Shown here: piece by piece, positions 12,215 through 27,213 of the stretch
Layout of the letters: every line of letters starts with the position of its first letter
Position numbering within the stretch: position 1 is the stretch's first letter
Assembly: GCA_025094145.1 (NCBI GenBank)
Contig: JALLLS010000027.1
Coordinates: 186,001-250,000, forward strand
DNA length: 64,000 nt
DNA from: Spinellus fusiger
Taxonomy: Eukaryota; Mucoromycota; Mucoromycetes; Mucorales; Phycomycetaceae
Direction of reading: 5' to 3'
Made by a program: the position numbers and the translations under genes
Notes under the pieces: generated by a model
The model's input: the letters and a program-made list of their open reading frames with translations, nothing else
Told to the model about the DNA's origin: nothing
The model's database searches: none

Positions 12215-12382
12215 TTTTTTCTTCCTCGTTGGATTTCAGATTATCATAGGATGAAGGTTATCTTTTTTGGTATCCTGTTTTCCTTGCTGACTTTATGGCC
12301 TTTTGGATGTCTATTCTTTACTATTGTTGAGAATGTTGAGGAATTTGACCCACACACTCCAAGAGACATTACAATTGTATAA
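12215..12382 (+). pseudogene. Partial duplicate of the small membrane-protein 3' end
   Basis: The frame here carries LPRWISDYHRMKVIFFGILF followed by SLLTLWPFG. About 95 bp align well with the last exon of the gene at 15583-15840 on the other strand (HRWISNSHRMTVIFFGVLV, SLLTL). Similarity fades just after the stop of that copy. The 5' part of this open frame (from 12125) runs antisense to the LINE fragment, so the frame as a whole is not a normal gene. It is probably a partial gene duplicate in an inverted arrangement. Confidence 0.4.
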
Positions 12383-13985
12383 ATTATATTAATTTAACAT
12401 GGTCTGCAAAGTATATAAGTTTTTATAATTGTTATAGCATAGAACTTTGAGAAATACAACTCTTTTTATTACCAAACACATCTCTTGTTCCTGGTCGTTT
12501 CTGAGCAGTATCATTTATTATTATCTCTACTCATTTTTCATCATTTTCTCTTCATTTGAGGTTTTATATTCTTCTATTCTTCTGTTTCCTTTTTCTTTAC
12601 ATTTATTTTTTTTCACTTTCGTATTTAGAGTGTTTATATGTTTATTCCTAATTTGTCAAACAATCTTATAAGGTGGCTGATATGCCCAATGTGCGATTGG
12701 AAAATCACACATAAAAATATGAATAAATAATTTGGACTGTATATATTTTCCAGAACAATGAGCACAAAGTTGAGGGAAGTAAATACTAAAGGAGCCAAAG
12801 AGCCATAAATAGAAAATTATAAAAGAGGTTTACTTTATAAACAATCAGTAATTGTTGCCATAGAATACATATAAGTACTCTACATCAATAAAGTTTTTTT
12901 TGTTCTTTTGGTTCAATTAGTTTAATCTCGCTTCAGTCCAAGTTTTTTTCTATAGATATTTCAATAGTTTTGGAAAGCAGAGTATAAATTCTTTGGATTG
13001 GTAGAGTCATATTCTTGTGCATTATATTAAACATAGGAAGCCATTTTAAATGCACCAATTGTTATTGTATTTCTTGAATGAAATCAAAATCATACACTGA
13101 TCATATGTTTATACTATACTATACTATACTATTCTACACATGATTAGGATACATGATACTATAAGTATTACTAGATTAATTGTGATAGTATCTTATGAAA
13201 TTAAATAGGGGGAATTTACTGACCATGTGATTATTTAATAGTAACAAGTCATAGCACTCACAGCTATGAAAAGACTGTGTCTGGGAAGTCTGATAATAAA
13301 AGTAGAATAGAATACGACAGCTAAGAAGAATTATAAAATGTTTCATCACTTAGATAACATATTGATTAAAACTTAATTAAATTATTACAAGACGACAACT
13401 TAATACAATTTTTTTTAATTCAATACAAAATTAACACAGGTAAAAATAAAATAAAATACTTAAAATAACTGGTCAATCATGAGGCTACCCCTGGAAAAGT
13501 ACTTATGAAATTGAAGGCCTTGTGGTGGCCAATTTTATTGAAACTTCATTCTTGTTGGCAAACAATAGTTATATAGCTCGGAACATTTGTGAAATGGAAC
13601 AGTTGAGAGGAGATCTGTTGAAATAAAAAGTATAAAATCAATGTTTTAAACCTATTCAAGTAAATAAGACTAATCCAATGTACTATTAGTTGCTATCAAA
13701 CAACGTTGTACATTTAGTTCTCTTTCCCGAGTTTACACAATTACTATCTATTTATGCTTTCTTGGACGTTTTTTTTATTGTCAGACTTTTTTGTTGAAGC
13801 AGTTGATGGGGTCTCATCTATATAGACGTGTGTTTAGATAAACTGCGCTAAAAACTCTCTTGTAGAACACACATACACACACATACATACATAAAAGTGT
13901 CTATCATGCCAGTTAAAAAAACATATAAATAAGATGCCATCATACTTCTTTCTTTTGTGTGTGAACAATTAAAATATCAGAAAAT
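12383..13985. other. Intergenic, upstream of the desaturase
   Basis: Very AT-rich; no gene seen. Contains a short TACTA repeat (about 13112-13130). The last few hundred bases must hold the desaturase promoter; CA/CATA-rich runs occur at about 13868-13893. Confidence 0.5.
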
Positions 13986-15255
13986 ATGTCTGTGGAAATA
14001 ACAAAAGAAAACCTGCTACTGGACGAGGCAATAGCAAAGGGATGGGAGCTGCCAGAATTCACAGTCAAGGAGATCCGAGATGCTATTCCTGCTCACTGTT
14101 TCCAACGTGATACTTTCCGCTCACTCACTTATGTCTTACATGACATACTCTTTGTTGGTCTGTTGGTTTATGCTGCCAGTCATATCGATGCCTTGCCAAT
14201 TTCTGCTGTCTTCCGCTTTGGACTATGGGTTGCTTACTGGTTTTCTCAGAGTGTAGTTGGCACTGGTCTATGGGTGATTGGTCATGAATGTGGACATCAG
14301 GCATTTAGTCCTTCAAAGGTAAATAGAATAGAATAAAAATAAAGTGTCCATGGGATAAACACAGACATATTTAGGCAATCAATGATGGTACTGGCAAGAT
14401 TATTCACAGTTTTCTGTTGGTTCCTTATTTTTCTCTTAAATTCACTCACTCCAAGCATCACAAAAGAAATGGCCATCTGAGTGAAGAAGTAGTAAGTAAA
14501 TAGAAAATTCAGTAACAGGTGAATATAATATAATATAATATGACTAGGCGTTTATACCAAAGACACGTAGCAGTAGCGGGCTCCCTCCCCTCAATGAAGA
14601 CATTCAAGTGGAAGGACCTCATTCCGCATTTGAAGAGACACCCTTTGCATCTCTCTTTAGTCTTTTTAATATAATTGCCTTTGGCTGGATTATGTACCTT
14701 ATGGTAGATGCCAGTGGCCCACCTAGAAAAGAAGGCTGGGTATCTCATTTTAACCCCTTTTGCAGTCTGTTTAACGAACACCAGTTCTGGGAAGTCATCG
14801 AGTCTATTGCTTATATTGGTATTATGGTTGCTGTTTTGGTGTATGCTGGACAATTATTTGGTTCAATTGCTGTCATCAAATACTATACTATTCCTTACTT
14901 GTTTATCAATGGCTGTATTGTTATTATTACTTATCTTCAACACACCAGCCCTCGACTGCCCCATTACAGTGATAAAGTATGGAACTTCCAGCGTGGTGCT
15001 GTTCTCACTGTAGATCGTTCCTATGGATTTCTCTTGAATCACTTTCATCACCACACCTCTGATGCGCATGTTGCCCACCATTTATTCTCTAGAATACCTC
15101 ATTACCACACACAAGAAGCCACACATCATATTAAGAAGGCTCTTGGAAAGCACTATTGCTATGACTCTACACCTATTCCTCAAGCATTATACAATACATG
15201 GAGATCATGTAAATTTGTTGAAGATGAAGGCGATGTTCGTTTCTTTAAGAATTAA
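13986..15255 (+). CDS. Delta-12-type (oleate) fatty acid desaturase
   Basis: ER membrane di-iron enzyme that adds a second double bond to oleoyl chains. Exons 13986-14318, 14375-14491 and 14548-15255 give 385 residues, near the usual length for fungal delta-12 enzymes. All three histidine boxes are intact: HECGH (about 100-104), HSKHH (136-140) and HVAHH (324-328). Hydrophobic segments lie between and after the first two boxes as in the family. The start ATG follows an A-rich leader, and MSVEITKENLLLDEA reads as a typical cytosolic N-terminus. A delta-15 specificity cannot be ruled out from sequence alone, because both subfamilies share the boxes. The gene faces a convergent small membrane-protein gene. 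Confidence 0.92.
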
Positions 15256-15582
15256 TGTGTGTGCAAACATGCTTTATTTTCATGTTTGTTTTATTTTTTC
15301 CATCTATACTAGATGTTTGTCACTTATTATTTCAATACAGTTCAAAGTATTTTTATTTTTATTTTTGGGTGTGATTTGCTATTCGCGCATTGGGCATATT
15401 AGCCACCCTATGAGAACTTTTGAAAAATAAATAAGAATAAGCATTGAAACACTTCAAATACATAAGTGAAAAAATAAATGCAAAGAGGAAGGAAACACAA
15501 GGACAGAGAGATACAAAACCTCAAATGATGAAAAATGAGAAATGATGGTGAAATGATAATAGTTAATAGACATCCAAAAAGG

Positions 15583-15840
15583 TTATAAAGTCAGCAAGGA
15601 AACTAAGACACCAAAAAAGATAACTGTCATCCTGTGGCTATTCGAAATCCAACGATGGATACTTGGAGCAACTTGGACAATCATTAAAGACAAAAATACA
15701 GCAACTGCATTAACAACTTGTGGCTTTTTTAAACGAGTGAATGGTGCAGACGCTAGAAAGAAGAATGAATAATAAATAGAGTGTTTCTGGTCAACCCATA
15801 TGCATTCAAAGAATGAGTCTTGATAGGTTGACAGTGGGTC
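15583..15840 (-). CDS. Small hypothetical membrane protein, last exon (5' end not resolved)
   Basis: After a plausible acceptor (CAATAG|GACCC), an 85-codon frame runs to TAA at 15583-15585: DPLSTYQDSFFECIWVDQ, a hydrophobic stretch around YYSFFFLASAPF, basic RLKKP, then two likely membrane helices (NAVAVFLSLMIVQVA and MTVIFFGVLVSLLTL). The upstream exon(s) between about 15850 and 16100 could not be fixed. The related piece at 12215-12382 reads Trp where this copy has its stop, so either this copy is shortened or the other is extended by decay. Function unknown. Confidence 0.45.
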   Translation of the reverse strand, partial: DPLSTYQDSFFECIWVDQKHSIYYSFFFLASAPFTRLKKPQVVNAVAVFLSLMIVQVAPSIHRWISNSHRMTVIFFGVLVSLLTL

Positions 15841-16398
15841 CTATTGAGATGAGATTGAGGGTGTTGAGAGGTGATAAGCTGAAGAAAAGAGACATTTTAC
15901 ACTTTTCAAAGTGACTATGACACTTATGAAACATAGATTTGAAAGTGAATCAGGAAGAAGTAGAATAAATAAACATAACATTTTCAGTGTTGTAGCTTCT
16001 CCAGTTGTTACAACTCAAATGTTCATATGAAGATGTATAGAATCATAACCATGGAAACCTTGGGCCTAGTATAAGAAAAAGAATCAACTGAATAGCTATA
16101 GTTAGTAATGTTTACATTTTTGTTCTTGTGTTTGTCCTCTCTTTCTTTCTAATGTTAAGTAATCTCTATTTCCTTTACCATTTATACATTCCATGACAAT
16201 CCACCTTTCTTCTTCTATTTAACTTGATCCATTTCAACTTATAGATAAATATATACACACACATATATATAAATATATACTGTCTATTGTCATCAACCTA
16301 GACTTTCAAATGCTGCTTTTATTATCTAAAAAATAAATGAAAAATAAAATAAAGGGATTCAAAGATTTCTTTCTTTCTCTTTCTTTCTCTCTCTCTCT

Positions 16399-19059
<2,661 letters not shown>

Positions 19060-19495
19060 AGTCTAGGCACCAATAAGTTGTATATAGTGATAGTGATGTT
19101 GATGTTGATGTTGATATTTATATATTTATATAAAAAGAAAAGAAAGAGACGCAGATGCGACAAGTGGATTGGCCAAAGAAACCAACACTTGAAGAAACAA
19201 AAACAAAACAATAGCACTATGATGGGGTTTGATTCCTATTCTTATAAAATAAGAAAGAAAAAAAAAGAGAAAAAGCAGTCCTAGTGACTTGCAAGAAAGA
19301 AGATGGGTCGAGTGGGTAAGGTCAGTGCGTTGAGGACAAAAGCCTGAGAGAGAGAAGAAGGAGAAGAAAAAGGAGAAAAAAAGAAAACACTATTTAAGCA
19401 GTCTCATTCTGCTGCCATGCACAGTAACAAAAGAAACAAGCCTTCCTTCTCTTCTTCTTTCTCTTCTTCTTTCTCTTCTTTCATTGACAGGCTTA
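19060..19495. promoter_or_regulatory. Spacer between the Tul1-like gene and PRP43
   Basis: 436 bp between the stop of the upstream minus-strand gene and the PRP43 start codon. It must hold the terminator of the first and the promoter of the second. It is purine-rich (GAAAGA, GAAGAA runs on the plus strand), that is pyrimidine-rich in the direction of PRP43 transcription. No specific box is recognised. Confidence 0.4.
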
Positions 19496-22419
19496 TTAAC
19501 AGGCAGGAAGATAGGCTCTGCACACGGGGCATTCCAATTTGATTCTCATCCACTGCAAAAGAAAAAGAGTCATAAACACACACACTCTCTCTCTTATTCT
19601 CTCTCTCTTATTCTCTCATCCATGCTCCCTGAATGAATTACCTTTTCAAGACAGTCTGTGTGGAACATATGGTGGCAGGGTGTGACCATGTAATGGACTC
19701 TGCCCAAGACATTCATCGTCGACCCATGCGGTGTCATTTCTACAGGCAACATACAAATAGCACAGTCCTTGGAGGGAGAGCTATGAACCCCCTCTGTGAC
19801 TGTGTTTTCTCCCTGGACAGTCTCCTCATCCTCTGCTGTCAGTACAGGATGGTAGTTGTAGGTTTGTGGCAGAAACTAGTTGCTATGAATCAACAAGTGC
19901 CCTTCTTCTCCTCCTGTGGTTGGTATGGACTTACTCTTTCTGGGACAAAGAATCGTGGGCCAAGAGCATCCTGTAGAAAGAGAACAAACACCTGTAGAAA
20001 TACATAGGCAACAAGACACCAGATCCACGGTGTAGGTTTGTGGGCGAGGATATTCTCGGGACAGCCATAGAAATCTATTCTCTCCCCACCACCCAGCCCT
20101 CTTCCATGAGTTTTCTTTTTCTTTCTTTCTTTCTCTTTCAGGGCACTTACAGAGAGGAATAGCAAGTCGAGTCACACTCATCCCCAACACATAGCGAGGA
20201 CTCAAAGGACGTCTGCATCCACGAGAGATGTTTCTGATGATCTGAGGAACCCAGAAAGAGTAGAATGTAAATCCAAGCACGGCAATGGCGATGTTCTGTA
20301 TAAAGGCAGGACTTGTGGCTATTTGGTAGAACACAAACAAACCAAACAACAGACACATGTCTAGTTGTTGATGATGATGATGTTGTTGTTGTTGTTGTTG
20401 TTGTTAGCTCTATCCACTCTACTCCATTCTACTACACTCTACTACTTACATAGCTTGCAATAAAAGGCCTCCACATCACGAGTGGTAGAACTGAGAGCAG
20501 ACTCTGGTTCAGTTGATGGAGGATTCTCATGTTGCAGTGGCAGGGAGGAGGCTGCGTCTGCGTCTGTGCCTACATCTGCGTCTGTGGGTCGTGTGGGTCG
20601 TGTGGGTCGTGTTGTTTCTGGTCGTTGGATTCTCCATATCACAAGCAAATACCGCATCCCAAACACAGACACAAGGATAAACCCAAAGAAAGAAGTAGCA
20701 GCAAATGGCAGAAACACTGTATCAATGACAATGCCTGCTGTCAGATGCAATAGGCACAGATACCCATCCATAATGGCTTGCATAATAATGGTAAGATAGG
20801 ACACATTGGTCACACTCTATGGACATACAGAAGCATCAGTATTGGGTATTGGGTATTGGGTATTAGCATCAGTGCACGGACTCTCTAGTGATATACTTTA
20901 CCGAGGGAGTGGGTGTGTATTCCACTTGATGAATCAGGAGGAAGATCTGTCCAATGGTCATTGCAGTGGCCATACATGCATAGGCAATGGCCTTGCCAAA
21001 ATACTTTTCAATACGGATGCCTCTGCCCCTGTCCATGGCAAGAGAAAGACCGCAGTTGGGAGAGTACAGTACGTGGGTCAAGTGTAGGCTAGGAGGTGGA
21101 ATAGTGTCGATCCCTTGTGGATCCTCAAGCTCTGTCCATTGTTTATTATTATTATTATTATTATTATTATTGTTGTTGTTGTTGTTGTTGTTGTTTATTA
21201 ATTTTGTACAAGTAGACCTTGCATTGTAGTGCTTACCCTTTTCATACTCTTCTAGCTCTGATGCTGTGATGGGATCAGGGACAGGATGGAGCTGTCCATA
21301 CATATGGAATTGGCAAGCAAACGGAGCTATTGTTCGTGGTTGGTTGGTTGTTGTGATGAGTGTATTGGATCATGTGTAGACCAACACTATGGATTTACCC
21401 TTTTTGTCTCCGGAAGATGGTTGTAGAGCACTCGCAGCATAAGACTCCAGTCGTTCAATCTGTGCATCAATGTGCTCTGTCAAAACAGACCGTGCCATGT
21501 CCATCGTCGTGTTACTAGGCAGCATATGAAGCAGGTCTTGTAATAGAAAAGACTGTCTGGTACAATACACCTTGGTCAACAAGACACATGGGAAGAGAGG
21601 AAAAAAAAAAGAGTCAATGCAAAGAAGCCACTTACTCTTCAGGTACTGCCATTAGATACAGGGATCCATTACGGAGAAAGTGTACTCCCTCTGTTAATAG
21701 CATAGCACCAAAGTTACTCTTTTCTGCATCATTGAGGTGCATGTAGCCCTTTATCATCGCCACGAACACATCAGTTCTTTTCTATGGAAATAGAAATAGA
21801 AAAAAAAAGAAAAAAAAAAAGAAAGTCTCTACAGTGGGAGTGTACTTGCCTCAATGTAATGAACATGCTCATCCTCTGTCTTGATGGACTTTAGGTTGAG
21901 GGTGTAGGAGCCAAGACCAGTGAATTTGAATTCTCCTCGGTTGATCTCTTCTAGTGTCTGGTTGTAAGTTGTATCTGACGGTGGCAGTGTCTCATTCTGG
22001 CTCTTCCACTCGCCTAGAGTTAGGAATGTGCATCAGTCCTGCCTCTTATTACTACATCAGACATACCACGAAAGACGCCTGTGATATTCTGATAAAAGAG
22101 GGGTGCTGTGCCATGACCAATAGCTGCTACAGAAGCCAATGTCTTTTGCATGGAGTCACTCAAGGGCTAGATAGAAAGAAAGAAAGTATGTATGTATGTA
22201 TCAGAACAGCAGATGCGTCCTTCTTGCTGTCAATGAGACACTTACATGCGTCACATTGACAGCATAAGTCACATTGCCAAGGGATTCTCTCTCATGGCGT
22301 AGTTCCAAGAGAATATCTTCCACTGTAGGCTTCTTTCCGTCCTGTGTCTCGTCATCCGAGAAGTTGATGAATAGGAGAGAGAGCAGGAAGAGCACCAGAT
22401 AGAAGCTAGACCTGCTCAT
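19496..22419 (-). CDS. TUL1: Tul1/Dsc1-type transmembrane RING E3 ubiquitin ligase
   Basis: Golgi/endosome E3 of the DSC complex, which in fungi ubiquitinates membrane proteins and, in some species, activates SREBP. Twelve exons in transcript order: 22419-22246, 22166-22067, 22013-21850, 21781-21636, 21556-21399, 21326-21237, 21131-20902, 20816-20450, 20360-20151, 20074-19935, 19875-19642, 19552-19496; 689 residues. A signal peptide (about 1-21) leads into a long lumenal domain. About seven membrane helices follow, including the family block IIRNISRGCRRPL with GMSVTRLAIPL and FYGCPEN. The C-terminal RING-H2 reads CAIC ... CHHMFHTDC ... CPVC. Intron 3 is GC-AG. Introns 6 and 8 hold trinucleotide repeats. 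The head-to-head neighbour is the L10a gene. Confidence 0.92.
21132..21236 (-). repeat. Intron with TAA/CAA trinucleotide repeat
   Basis: Intron 6 of the Tul1-like gene is largely a run of ATT and GTT triplets on the plus strand (about 21147-21195). Intron 8 (20361-20449) has a similar GTT run. Both are spliced out without frame change. Confidence 0.8.
21782..21849 (-). other. GC-AG intron in the Tul1-like gene
   Basis: The donor reads GAG|GCAAGT and the acceptor CCATAG|AAA on the minus strand. Splicing joins HVHYIE to KRTDVFVAMI in phase 0. The donor hexamer GCAAGT is identical to that in the arrestin gene. Confidence 0.8.
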
Positions 22420-22886
22420 AGTCTGTCGTTGTGCGGGTGTCTGAGCATTGGTGTCGGTGTGGATGGGGGAGTTCATAAAGAAAGAGAAAGAAAGAAAGAA
22501 AGAAGAGAAAGAAAGAAAGAAGAGAAAGAAAGAAAAAGTCCGAAGGGGTTCTTTGTTGTTGCTGTTGTGCGTCCTTGGGACACGTCTTGCCTGTCTGTTT
22601 GGCCCAGACAAGGAAGACAGTGGGTGGAGTTTTATTAGCAGAGACAGAAACACCCTCTGTTTCTATCCAAGGGCTGTGGAGTGTGTCTGTGGTGTAAGAA
22701 AGAAAGAAAGGCGTTTGTTTTATTATTGGACACTACCGTGCAGGTGGCACTAAAGAAGAGTGAATTCTCCCCTCACATATACAGTGGGTGGGTGTCGGGA
22801 TATCAATTGTAGGAGATCCCCGAACACCATTCATCAAAAGCTACTCTCTTGTGAAGTTGAGTTCTGCCCCTTTCTCTTTATTAGCA
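22420..22886. promoter_or_regulatory. Divergent promoter region, TUL1 / L10a
   Basis: 467 bp between two start codons facing apart. It includes GAAA/GAAGA purine tracts at about 22475-22535 and again at 22700. No defined ribosomal-protein-gene element is recognised. Confidence 0.45.
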
Positions 22887-23674
22887 ATGAGGTAAACATC
22901 CATCCATCCATCTACCCATCCATCCACTGGACACCATTGGATTCTATCCTACATCCTATTTACAAATGCATCCACTCCCATCCCTCTACATCCACACCAT
23001 GACTCACCACCCACCCACCTACTCATAGCAAAGTCAGCGGTTCTGCCGTCAGAGAAACCGTCCGTGCCATCAAGACCGGATGTGAGGAGAAGAAGCGTAA
23101 CTTCACCGAAACCGTCGAACTCCAGATTGGTTTGAAGAACTACGATCCCCAGCGTGATAAGCGTTTCTCTGGCTCCATCAAGTTGCCCAACATCCCCCGT
23201 CCCAAGTTGACTGTCTGTGTTCTCGGTGATGCTTTCCACTGTGACCAGGCCAAGGCTGCTGGTATGGAGTTCCAGTCTGTGGATGATTTGAAGAAGCTCA
23301 ACAAGAACAAGAAGCAGATCAAGAAGCTCGCCAAAAAGTACGATGCCTTTGTTGCCTCTGAAGCCCTTATCAAGCAGATTCCTCGTCTCTTGGGTCCCGG
23401 TCTCCACAAGGTCGGCAAGTTCCCTACCCCCGTCTCCCACGCCGACAGCTTGACTGACAAGGCCAACGAGATCCGTGCCACCATCAAGTTCCAGTTGAAA
23501 AAGGTCCTCTGTCTTGGTGTGGCTGTTGGTCACATCAACATGACTGACGATGAGTTGGTTGCCAACATTATGTTGTCCATCAACTTCTTGGTGTCCTTGT
23601 TGAAGAAGAACTGGCAGAACGTCAAGTCTTTGTACTTGAAGTCCTCCATGGGCAAGCCCCAGCGTCTCTTCTAA
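22887..23674 (+). CDS. RPL10A: 60S ribosomal protein uL1 (L10a)
   Basis: Component of the L1 stalk of the large ribosomal subunit. A 5-nt first coding exon (ATGAG, 22887-22891) is joined over a 137-nt intron to 23029-23674, giving [12 protein letters not shown] and 216 residues, the expected length for eukaryotic uL1. The body is highly conserved ([48 protein letters not shown]). Codon use is strongly biased to C/G-ending codons compared with the neighbours, as expected for high expression. Splitting the start codon region into a tiny exon is common in ribosomal protein genes. Confidence 0.97.
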
Positions 23675-23993
23675 GCCTAGTCTTTCTTTAAAAAAAAGAA
23701 GTCAAATGTGACTTGTAAAAAAAATAATAAGTAACGTGTACAACAGACTCTGACGGTGTTACCAAGGCTCTGGACGTAGGTGCCAAAGTCATTGGGAGCT
23801 CGAAGCTTTTATTTTCATGTCTTTCTGACTTGGTTTTTTTTGTCTTAATAAAAGAAAAGAAATTTCTATAAAAAGAAGCCCTTAGTCACTCATAGGCTAT
23901 ACCAGGAAAAAGAAGAGCGGAGAGAGAAAGAGGAGAAGTTGATTTCTTCCACCCTCTCCTGTTCCCTTTTTTATTTATTTATATTTGTTTACT

Positions 23994-24166
<173 letters not shown>

Positions 24167-24195
24167 TCTTCATTTTCTTGACTCCAAGGGTTGCT

Positions 24196-27100
24196 ATGTT
24201 CAGAGCCTTGGTAGCAACACAACCCTCTTCTTTATGGAGACCTAAACACTCAGCCATAACAGCAAGAACAGTCACAGCTACAAGAACAGCTGCACCACGC
24301 CTACGCCATGCTTACCACTTGTTGAGTTCACCCACACAGCGTCATGATAGACTTCGCCTTGCTGCAGTGACAAGACTCTCGTCTCGGTCTATTGCCTTTT
24401 CATCCCTACCGCGACTTGTTGCTTCGTCCTTGAGAATACCCCTGCTGGCAGCTGGTACTGCTGCTGCGGGTATCAGTGCAGCCAACAACACACTCGAAGG
24501 TGAGCTCAGCGCAACACGTCTGTTCTTGCTAAGAAAAGAGAGTAGACTGGACCCACAAGGGCACTCTGTTTGTGAAGGAGGGATTGCAGACAGTGCAGGG
24601 GATGTTGGATAAGGCACAGACACAGGCAGAGACTTGGGATGTTTCTATTCCCGAGATACATTTGCGTGTGCCTGATGCAGTAAAGGACTTTCTTGCTCTA
24701 CTGGCCAGTCGACAAAAGACAGAGGCAGAAGAAGAAGGAGAAGGAGAAGGAGAAGGAGAAGGAGAAGGAGAAGGAGGAGAAGAGCCAAAAGAAAAAGAAA
24801 AAGAAAAAGAAAACGAGCCGATGCCACCCACAGCAGCAATAATAGCAGCACAGACCACCTCTACAAGAGAAAAGCCAAATGAACAACAACAACAACAACA
24901 AGAGGAAGAAGAGGAAGAAGAAGAAGAAAAAGAAGATCATCCACCACCTTTGCCTTGCTCTCCTCCCACCCAAAAACCAACAGGAGTCTCTCCTATAACC
25001 TCCCATGATAAACAACTCATCCAGCTAACAAAACAGCTCATTGAAATAAGAAGCATCCTTATTTCCATTGATCACAACGACACCCTACGCCTCCCTAGCA
25101 TTGTGGTGGTGGGCTCACAGAGTTCTGGTAAGAGTTCTGTGCTAGAGGCCATTGTAGGCCACGAATTCTTGCCAAAGTAAGTTCCACTTCTTTTCTCTTT
25201 CTTTCCTACCTCTTGTAGGTTGTGCTATGGCTGGTGTGTGGACCACCCGTCATTGGGGGCTAAACACATGTTTGCTCGTGTAGAGGAGACAGCATGGTCA
25301 CACGTCGTCCCATTGAAATCACACTCGTCCATACACCAGGCAACCACAAGGTCTATGGCGAATTCCCACAACTAAGCCTCGGCAAGATGCATGACTTTGT
25401 CGACATCCAAAAGACACTGGCAGATCTGAATGCGGCGGTCCCAGACGCCGAGGCGGTGTCCAACGAGCCCATAGAGCTGCGCGTGTACTCTCCCAATGTG
25501 CCCGACCTGACCTTGATTGACTTGCCTGGCTACATCCAGACCCCCGATGCCCACCAGCCAGACCACCTCAAGCCAAAGATAGAAGAGATGTGCAGCAACT
25601 ACATCAGAGAGCCCAACATCATTCTTGCTGTGTGTGCGGCCAACACGGACCTTGCGAACTCACCTGCACTCCAGGCCAGTGCAAGAACAGACCCCATGGG
25701 ACTGCGGACCATTGGTGTGCTGACAAAGATGGACCGGGTGTCTCCAGACCACGGCGTCTCTCTCCTGCAAAACACAGAGTACCCTCTTCATCTGGGGTAC
25801 ATTGGTGTGGTGTGCACGCCGCCTGAGCCCGAGTCCAAGAGTGTGTCGGCAGGCGCCCTGGTGCAGCAGGGAGACGACTATTTCCGACACCACCTGGTGT
25901 ACAACCAGCGCGACATCCAAGTCGGCACCTCCACCCTGCGGCTCAAGTTGATGAACGTTCTTGAACAGAGCATGGGCAAGTCCCTCTACAGCATTGTCGA
26001 TGCAGTCCAGCGTGAACTGGAGGAAGCCCGCTACCAGTTCAAGGTCCAGTACAACGACCGCAGGGTCACTGCCGAGTCCTATGTGGCAGAGACCGTGGAT
26101 TCCTTGAAACACAACTTTAAGCACTTTGCAGGTCATTTTGGGAAGCCCCAGGTGCGCCATGAGGTGCGGTCCATGCTGGAGCAGCGTGTCCTCGACATCT
26201 GTGCCGAGCACTACTGGGCTGATCGAAAAATAGCAGAGCTCCCCAAGGCCATTCCCGAGGAGGACATTTACTGGCTGTACAAGATGAACCTGGCCTCGGC
26301 GGCATTGACAAAGAGCGGGATTGGCCGGTCCACGACCCAGCGCGTGGTGGATGTTCTTATGCACACCATGGAGCGGCTGGTCAATACAGAGCCCTTTACT
26401 CTCCATCCCACGACACGCACACAGGTCATGGACTTTACAAGCGAGGTGCTGCGATCACGGTTCTTGGCGACAAGTGATCAGGTCGAAAACACCATCAAGC
26501 CCTACAAGTATGAGGTGGAGGTGACAGAGACAGAGTGGACAGAGGGGGTGAGGCGGTCCATTGCCCTGCTGGAGCATGAGCTGGACATGTGTGAGAAGAT
26601 GGCTGCTGCGTTGCGAACTACGCTTGGAAAGAAGAAGCTGAGGAGTGCAATTAACTATGTGCTAGAGACAGAAAGACGCCAGGAACAAGAGAAACATGCC
26701 AATGAGTCCAGTGCAAGGGATGCACAAGAAGAGATGAAGGACATGTCACAGAGAGAGGCAGAGGCTTGGTCGAGTGCTAATGTAAAGCCAGTGTACAGCC
26801 CACGACTGGTAGAAAAGGCCAAGGAAGCTCTCTTCTTGAGAGACAGAGCCATGGTCCTCAAGTACCGCATTGCTGCCCTCAAAAGCCGCCAATGCAAGTC
26901 TGTCAGTAACAAGGAGTATTGTCCAGAAGCCTTTCTGAATGTCATTGCTGAGAAACTGACCTACACTGCAGTGATGTTTATTCAAGTAGAATTGCTAAAC
27001 GAGTTCTTTTTCCAGTTCCCTCGTGAAGTGGACGACCGTCTTATTTACCAGATGAACCGACAGCAAATACAGCAGTTTGCACGGGAGAATGCTGCCATTG

Positions 27101-27213
27101 CTGCTCATTTGTCACTTCAAGAGCGTAAACATAAGCTAGAGCAGGTGATGGAGAAGCTCAACTATCTTGTGAGAAGACAAGCCGATCGACAGCGACAGAC
27201 CACCACAGAGTAA
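24196..27213 (+). CDS. MGM1: Mitochondrial dynamin-like GTPase Mgm1/OPA1
   Basis: Inner-membrane fusion and cristae GTPase. Exons 24196-24499, 24546-25176 and 25284-27213 give 954 residues (Mgm1/OPA1 are about 900-960). The N-terminus is rich in Arg, Ser and Ala without acidic residues for about 70 residues, a matrix-targeting signal, and is followed by a membrane segment ([13 protein letters not shown]). Then comes a low-complexity stretch (GEGE repeats, EK-rich run, Q6, E9) absent from most relatives. GTPase motifs: G1 GSQSSGKSS (about 291-299), G3 DLPG (391-394), G4 TKMD (459-462); middle and GED-like helices follow. Start ATG 24196 was chosen because it opens the targeting signal. The two introns are 46 and 107 nt. 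A huge ATT microsatellite lies just upstream. Confidence 0.94.

Noticed and set aside
12125..12382. An 85-residue plus-strand gene
   Set aside because: Its 5' part is antisense to LINE sequence and its 3' part is a partial duplicate of another gene; no start or splice context supports it as a unit.
22949..23533. 194-residue minus-strand frame over the L10a gene
   Set aside because: It is an antisense shadow caused by the strong codon bias of the ribosomal protein gene.
25660..26406. 248-residue minus-strand frame inside MGM1
   Set aside because: It is an antisense shadow of a strongly conserved GTPase exon with biased codons.
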